Part shown: positions 58,284 to 64,000 of the stretch, piece by piece | How positions within the stretch are numbered: position 1 is the stretch's first letter | Layout: every line of letters starts with the position of its first letter | Assembly: GCA_947179485.1 (NCBI GenBank) | Contig: OX359246.1 | Span: 49,827,632-49,891,631, forward strand | From: Allacma fusca | Taxonomy: Eukaryota > Arthropoda > Collembola > Symphypleona > Sminthuridae | Direction of reading: 5' to 3' | DNA length: 64,000 nt | Notes under the pieces: generated by a model | What the model was told of the DNA's origin: nothing | What the model saw: the letters and a program-made list of their open reading frames with translations, nothing else | Database searches by the model: none | Made by a program: the position numbers and the translations under genes

Positions 58284-58479
58284 CTGAAATTTAATAAAAA
58301 GTTACAATTAGTGAACAAACCGAAAATAATTGCATCCTCAATTATGAGTTAGTTAACTGAAACCCTGTAAGCCAAAGTCAGACGGTCGTAGGATTTGTAC
58401 GCGAATAAGAAGCCTACAGTAACGCGGGTGTGGAAAAAGTTCCAAACTGCCAAGTAACCAATTTTTGACCGAAATGTCA

Positions 58480-59178
58480 ACTGTGTCCCAGTTGGTCTAC
58501 TGCCCCGGCGGAGACAAATCCCTAAATTTTTGTCAACTACCCCGGCAGGAAAAATCCCAAAACTTTTCTGATTTTGTCAAATACCTAGGCGGTGAAAAAT
58601 CATAATTTTTGTCAACTTTTCTGATTTTGTCAACTACCTAGGCGGAGAAAAATCACAAAATTTTTGCCAACTACCTAGGCGGTGAAAAATCACAAAATTT
58701 TTGCCAACTACCTAGGCGGTGAAAAATCACAATTTTTGTCAACTTTTCTAATTTTGTCAACTACCTGGGCGTAAAAAAATCACAATTTTGGTCAACTACC
58801 TAGGCGGTGAAAAATCACAATTTTTGTCAACTACCTGGGCGGAAAAAAATCACAATTTTTGTCAACTTTTCTGATTTTGTCAACTACCTAGGCGGAGAAA
58901 AATCACCAAATTTTTGTCAACTACCTAGGCGGTGAAAAATCACAATATTTGTCAACTACCTAGCCGGTGAAAAATCACAATATTTGTCAACTACCTAGCC
59001 GGTGAAAAATCACAATTTTTGTCAACTACCTGGGCGGAAAAAAATCACAAAATTTTTGTCAACTACCTAGGCGGTGAAAAATCACAATTTTTGTCAACTT
59101 TTCTGATTTTGTCAACTACGTGGGCGGAAAAAAATCACAAAATTTTTGTCAACTTTTCTGATTTTGTCGACTACCTAG
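58480..59178 (+). repeat. GTCAACTACCTAGGCGG array
   Basis: Diverged 35-60-bp units of TTTTTGTCAACTACCTAGGC + GGTGAAAAATCACAA, some with a TTTTCTGATTTTG extension, about fifteen copies. A different but related unit (GCCAACTACCTTACCGGAGC) continues at 61360-61560 past the hAT inserts. Confidence 0.85.
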
Positions 59179-59999
59179 TAGGCATGTTCATAACGATATA
59201 CCGATACGATATTATCGTTCATATCGTACATTTTTTAGAAACGATATAGCACGATATTTATCGGGGCTTCTCGACGATATAACGTCACATGATTATATCG
59301 TACATTCGCGAGTAATAACAAGAATTGCCCATTTTTTTGACAAAAATGCGAGCAAAACTTGGGGACAAAATCATTTTACGACTTTGGAAAATCATACCAC
59401 ACCAAATTCGGTCTGAAGATATTGAAGATGTTTGTTTTATTTTATGTCTGATCCATTTAAAAGTCGGCATTAATGAACTGGCCGTCATTCTAATACACAG
59501 GATTTAGCATTTTTCCGAATATAGATGCGCAACTATAATTATTTTGGTATTTTGTTGACTTTAGTTTGAAAACTTTGAAAAAGTTAGAAACTTTAATGAC
59601 TTAAGTTCCCTAATAAGGTTATCCGAATTCGGGCGTCAGTTGTCAATGTAATGATGAACAGAAATTCTATGGTGCAATTATTATGTGCAGTTTTAATGTT
59701 TTCTTACTGACGCTGATGCCTAGCATCATTATCTATGAAATGCTTCAAGTTGTACATATTTTCAACTCAACGCCTTTTTGACTCATGTATTTGGAATAAA
59801 ATGTAATGTGTGCTAATTTGGGTTGAAAATTTGGTTCTTAAGGAGTCTTAGTAATAATAATTAGCTTGTACACGAAATTAAAGTTCCGTTAATTTTCGTT
59901 AAACAATGCCAGAAGCCACAACGTGATATATCGTTATATCGTTCCTCGATATCGTTATCGGAAATTTTTCACAGAACGATAACGATATGAACATGCCTA
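59179..59999. mobile_element. hAT-like MITE (TAGGCATG ends, CGATAT motif)
   Basis: TAGGCATGTTCATAACGATA and, inverted, TAGGCATGTTCATATCGTTA, 821 bp. Flanked by CTACCTAG at 59171-59178 and 60000-60007. Subterminal ACGATAT units at both ends, plain core. Confidence 0.93.
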
Positions 60000-60007
60000 C
60001 TACCTAG

Positions 60008-61306
60008 CAGTGCTCGGCACGGGTATGGGTAATACTCGGGTAAACGGGTATGGGTACGGGTATGGGTACTACCCGGGTACGGATTTTGTGTACCCGAACA
60101 ATTACGGGTACTACCCGGGTACACTTTGGTCGGCTCAAAATTTCGGGTACGTATACGGGTATGGGTACGGGTACAAGGATTTCAAAATGGGTATATACCC
60201 ACCGGGTACGGGTATAATGGTGTCATTTACCCGTACCCGCGACCATTGTACCCGAGTATTTGGATATGTTGAGATTTGAGACATTTTGATGAATTTTATG
60301 AAAATAATGGAACTTCCGTTGGAAAATTCTGTCGGTATTTTTAGTAATTCTGAATACATATAGCTTATTGTTAATACCCTTTTAACCTTACAACATGCAG
60401 TAACTGTATTTCAGACTGTGTTGCTAAAATATATATTTATATCTATAATATATATTTTTATGGAAACAGGTTTTAGGAAGAATAATTAATAAACAGACGA
60501 GGAATAATATCAAAATAGAAGTGGAGAATAGGTTTCAACGAAATTTTATACAAAACGTCTTCATAATGTAGTAATTTGTTACTAATTGCATAAATAATCT
60601 GATTGACACGTATGCACATGATACTTCATTAGCCACAATTAATTTAAAAATTAGAGTTCCGATGAGTTGGATGGCAAGATATTTTTTGTAATTAGTAGTT
60701 GATTAGGAAAAGGCGGATATTTGTAACACGATATTAATGATTTACATGTACACAGAGCTACTGAGATGAGAAAATTAATGTAAAAGGCCGAATAAATCAA
60801 GAAATGAAAAATCGAGTCGCCAAGTCCCAAGCCAAAAATGCATGTACATATGGACTGGGTGCTATAAAATACTTCGCCCATCAGCCCATAAACAATCAAA
60901 TGGGGATAATTTTACTTCTAATCAAAAACGCTCTACTCTTCAATAAAATATATAATGTCAAATACCTCTCTAGCTAGTCAAAATTACCCACCCAGGTGTC
61001 ATACATTATTACATATAACGTATTATGTATTACATTAAAACAAATCTGGATAAAGTACCCGGGTACGAGTACGGGTACGACACTGAGATACCCGAGTATG
61101 GGTACAATTTTCGAGTATTTTCGGGTACGGGTACAATGCGGGTACAGGTACATGGATTGAGATAACATTGCGGGTACGGGTACGAAAAATTTGTACCCGG
61201 ATATTCGGGTATGGGTAAGGGTATAGATACAAGTTATTGAAATACCCGCACTTCGGGTACGGATACGGGTACGGGTACCGATTTTTCGTACCCGTGCCGA
61301 GCACTG
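60008..61306. mobile_element. hAT-like MITE (TACCCG family)
   Basis: CAGTGCTCGGCACGGGTA with a perfect inverted copy, 1299 bp. Flanked by CTACCTAG at 60000-60007 and 61307-61314, the first shared with its neighbour. Dense GGGTACGGGTATGGGTACC arrays at both ends. Confidence 0.95.
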
Positions 61307-62070
61307 CTACCTAGGCGGAGAAAAATCACAACATTTTTGTCAACTTTTCTGATTTTGTCAACTAACCCACCGGAGCCCTATTCCAAAAACTTGCCAGCTC
61401 CCCCAACGTTTGTCAACTATGTTGGGATTTGCCAACTACCTTACCGGAGCCCTATTCCAAAAAATTGCCAACTCACCCAACGTTTGTCAGCTACGTTGGG
61501 ATTTGTCAACTACCTTACCGGAGCCCTATTCCAAAAATTTTCTAACTCACCCATCACCCAACTTTTGTCAACTTTCTGGGCTCTTTTGCCAAGTAACCGG
61601 GTTCCCGGGTTCCCGAACTTTTTCCACCCTACAGTAAGTATATGACTTCACTGTGCTGAAATGTTTAGTCTCACTAATTGCCGGGATGTCCGGATGTGGA
61701 GAATTCTGGTGGTCAGGATGTCAGGAGGTCGGGATGTCCGTAGATCCGGATGCATTCCGATCCGGACATCTAAAGAACGTTTGGCGAATGTAATCTAGTA
61801 TGCACAGTGTACAGGGTGCCAAGAATCGACGTAGCCCGCTCTAGCCCGTAAAAGGAGGAATGGTATAAGTATAAAAAATAAATATTCCATTCCACGAAGT
61901 TCTAGAGCAAATCTTTTTCCAAATCTACCTAAATTTCTTTAAATACTGATATATGTTTTGGCGCTAGTATTTTGCAAATTTCTGGGCTTGGAAGCCAACG
62001 AAATTTGCTAATTAGGGCGGGAATGAAACATTTTGAAAATTTCAGTTTTTTAAAAATAATCATCATTTTT

Positions 62071-63400
62071 GCGGGTATGGAAAATCTTCTAAATTGTCAA
62101 CGCACTAAATAATGGTCAGATTGGCAACTGTGTGACTTATTTCACCTGATTCCAACATGGCAACTATCCCTGTCAAAAAAAGGCAAATATCTCGTCCAAA
62201 AATTGGCAACTTTACTCAGTTTGGCACGTGTATGCGCACACAATTTTCAAAAAATGGCAACTATCTCATTCAAAAAGTGTCAACTTAGCCCACTTTGGCA
62301 CCTATGTAGGTAATACAATTTTTTTAAATAGTGGCAACTCATCCCAGTTTGGTACGTATATACGTACAAATTGTTTTAACAAATTGGCAAGTCGTCCCAG
62401 TTTGGCACGTGTATGGCCATAAAATTTCAAAAAAGTGCCACCAAATTTTTTAAAATGTGGCAACAAATCCCGCTTTGCCATATGTAGGTAAACATTTGTT
62501 TTAAAAATTGGCAACTCATCCAAAATTGGCACGTGTATGACCAGTAATTTAAAAAATTATAACTAATATACTAATCGCAGTTTGGCATGTATGTAGGTAT
62601 AACTTTTTTTAAAATGGCAAGTAATCTCAGTTTGGCACGTGTATGGGCATAAAATATTTAAAAAGTTGCAACTTCACCCAGTTTGGCACGTGTGTAGTAG
62701 GCATGAGTATATCGAGACAGCGAATCGAGATTCTCGATATTCTCGATCTTTTTTTACCATCGAGACTAATCGAGACATCTCGATAATATATCGAGAATCT
62801 TGTTAATTTTTCGTCTCGATAAAATGCGCATAGGCGTCAAAAAAGCGGATACTCTGTATAAGAATGCTGAAATCATAGAGTCTGAACAATGATGGAAAAA
62901 AATTTACTGAATTCGGATGTGAACTCTTCAATGAAAAAAATATTGCTGCAGTGAATTTAAAAATAATTCGGTGAGAAAATTAATTTCATATCACATCCAA
63001 GAGGATTAGGAGAAAATTATATCGAGAGAACTACATTAATATTATAGTTTTAAATAAGTTGTGGTTTAAATGATTACGGGGACTTGCAAAATTAACCACA
63101 ATGTACATTATTGTCCCTTTATTCAATAATTTTGAGCTGTCTCGATTGTCTCGATATGACTGTGTTCTCGATGTCTCGATTTATAAAATTCTCGATCTCG
63201 ATATTTTGTTCTAAAACAAGAACAAGACTATCGAGAATTTTAAATGATTCGAGACACTCATGCCTAGTGTGTAGGTAATAATTTTTTTAAAAAAATGGCA
63301 ACTCATCCCAGTTTTTAAACTCTACTGCATTGGCATATGAAGGGGTACTGCTTTGGCCACGCACCAAGTGCGCGGGTGCGCGAAGATTTTCCATACCCGC
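62071..63400. mobile_element. Array-bearing TIR element, second copy type
   Basis: GCGGGTATGGAAAATCTTC with a perfect inverted copy at 63382-63400. Flanks TCATTTTTG / CGATTTTTG (7 of 9 when set one base in). Interior: diverged units of about 55 bp with TGGCAACTCATCCCAGTTTG + GCACGTGTATGGGCATA. Terminal consensus matches the element at 58424-61629. Confidence 0.7.
62698..63266. mobile_element. hAT-like MITE (TAGGCATG ends, TCGAGA motif)
   Basis: TAGGCATGAGTATATCGAGA and, inverted, TAGGCATGAGTGTCTCGAAT, 569 bp. Exact octamer GTGTGTAG (62690-62697, 63267-63274), which fits nTnnnnAn. Subterminal TCTCGATATTCTCGAT clusters on each side. Confidence 0.94.
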
Positions 63401-63650
63401 GATTTTTGTTCTACTTCCATGACCGCTGTATCCAAAGGTTTTCAGCTCTAACCTAGCGAGATGAAAAGTTTGGAAAAAGATTTACTAGAACTTTGGGGAA
63501 TCGAATATTTTGTACCATTCTTCCTTATACGGGGTTGCGAAAAAGTTTACTTAAATCGATTCTCGACATCCTGTACATACAAGATTAAAGCCTAACGTTC
63601 TTTAGATATCCGGATCGTAATGCATCCCGACCTACGAACATCCTGATCAC

Positions 63651-64000
63651 TAGGCATGAGCGGAACAGTATAACGAGACGAGTTCTATCTTCCATTTTTA
63701 AGCAACGATATGCCAATTTAAAAGCGATATATCGCTGTCATTGAAAACAACTGTCCATAACGGATAAAATTCTGAGCATGTATAAAATATTTTAATCAGC
63801 CAATATTAAGGTTCCTCACTTCATTGTCCTTGCTTACCTAATTTAATTTGAGCATAAAGAAAAACCATTCATTATCGCTCAGTTAAATTACAAGCAGGGA
63901 CGGGATATCGGAAAAATGCGGATTTAAATTCGGATTCGAATAATTTCTAGTTTCGATTTTAATTATTTTTTATAATACTTCAAAATTTGAATTCCGATAC
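63651..64000. mobile_element. TAGGCATG-type element, runs off the window
   Basis: Starts TAGGCATGAGCGGAACAGTA with ACGAGACGAG next, the left end of a further member of this terminal class. The final 100 bases carry GGATTCGAATAATTT / GAATTCCGATAC units like those at 54500-55130. Confidence 0.5.

Larger units (their letters stand above)
58424..61629. mobile_element. Array-bearing TIR element, Mutator-like by flanks
   Basis: Left end GCGGGTGTGGAAAAAGTTC and, inverted, GGGTGGAAAAAGTTC. Flanks TACAGTAAC / TACAGTAAG (8 of 9). The interior is an array of GTCAACTACCTAGGCGGTGA + AAAATCACAATTTTT units, with two hAT elements inserted in its middle. Lies in the Khc intron upstream of the 58283 exon. Confidence 0.65.
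61680..63650. mobile_element. Outer inverted-repeat element with CCGGATGT arms
   Basis: The left arm (about 61683-61790) contains GGTCGGGATGTCCGTAGATC and GATCCGGACATCTAAAGAAC; the right arm (63585-63650) is its inverted counterpart. It encloses the array element and a further hAT MITE. Its exact ends and target duplication were not settled. Confidence 0.65.

Noticed and set aside
60010-61304. Tyr/Gly-rich ORFs (GYGYGYYPGT and similar)
   Set aside because: They translate the TACCCG array of a hAT-like MITE; they resemble cuticle or silk repeats only by composition.
58284-64000. Search for the first Khc coding exon (CRFRPLN strand)
   Set aside because: No minus-strand frame with that motif or a matching phase-0 donor was seen; the region is explained by repeats.

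Overview
This is eukaryotic, AT-rich, intron-containing nuclear DNA, most likely from an arthropod. The only clear host gene is a kinesin heavy chain (Khc/KIF5 type) on the minus strand. I placed thirteen coding exons with consensus splice sites between 58283 and 46532. They give 900 contiguous codons and a stop, from inside the N-terminal part of the motor domain to the C-terminal IAK tail. The first one or two coding exons (about 50 residues by family length) were not found and probably lie beyond base 64000.

Nearly everything else is layered transposable-element sequence. From left to right: a decayed BEL/Pao LTR retrotransposon (2.37-5.6 kb, +); a two-ORF LINE (9.9-5.7 kb, -) whose reverse transcriptase is split by an inverted-repeat MITE filled with a long CCACTTCCCC minisatellite (5835-7177); a mariner relic (11.1-11.9 kb); a dispersed repeat built on AATCCCTG, carrying a 407-bp retroposed insert with a 15-bp target duplication (13.87-14.28 kb); a LINE RT (14.75-15.94 kb, -); an I/R1-like LINE with endonuclease, RT and RNase H (18.6-23.2 kb, -) broken by a truncated Ty3/Gypsy element with one LTR (19464-21395); a pogo-like TIR element with a 27-bp satellite (26-26.8 kb); a decayed DDE transposase (27.5-29.1 kb, +) separated from a DUF4806-like region (30.9-31.6 kb, +) by a full-length mariner with TIRs and TA duplications (29456-30789).

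From 32 kb rightward, and especially in the Khc introns, the DNA is a stack of short non-autonomous hAT-like elements. Eight have exact or near-exact 8-bp target duplications, several fitting nTnnnnAn, and each family carries its own short subterminal motif array: (TACCCG), (GTCCCG), (GGAACG), (GCGATAT), (TCGAGA), (GAGTGCGAG), (GGTCTG). Two different hAT elements sit head to tail between three copies of the same octamer, CTACCTAG. A second group of array-bearing elements with terminal GCGGGTRTGGAAAA and probable 9-bp flanks (Mutator-like by inference) also lies in the Khc introns.

The elements do not form an operon or pathway. The layout records repeated insertion into earlier insertions, and it inflates the introns of an otherwise well-kept kinesin gene. 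No rRNA, tRNA, CRISPR array or second intact host gene was seen. Family names are based on recognised motifs, not database searches.
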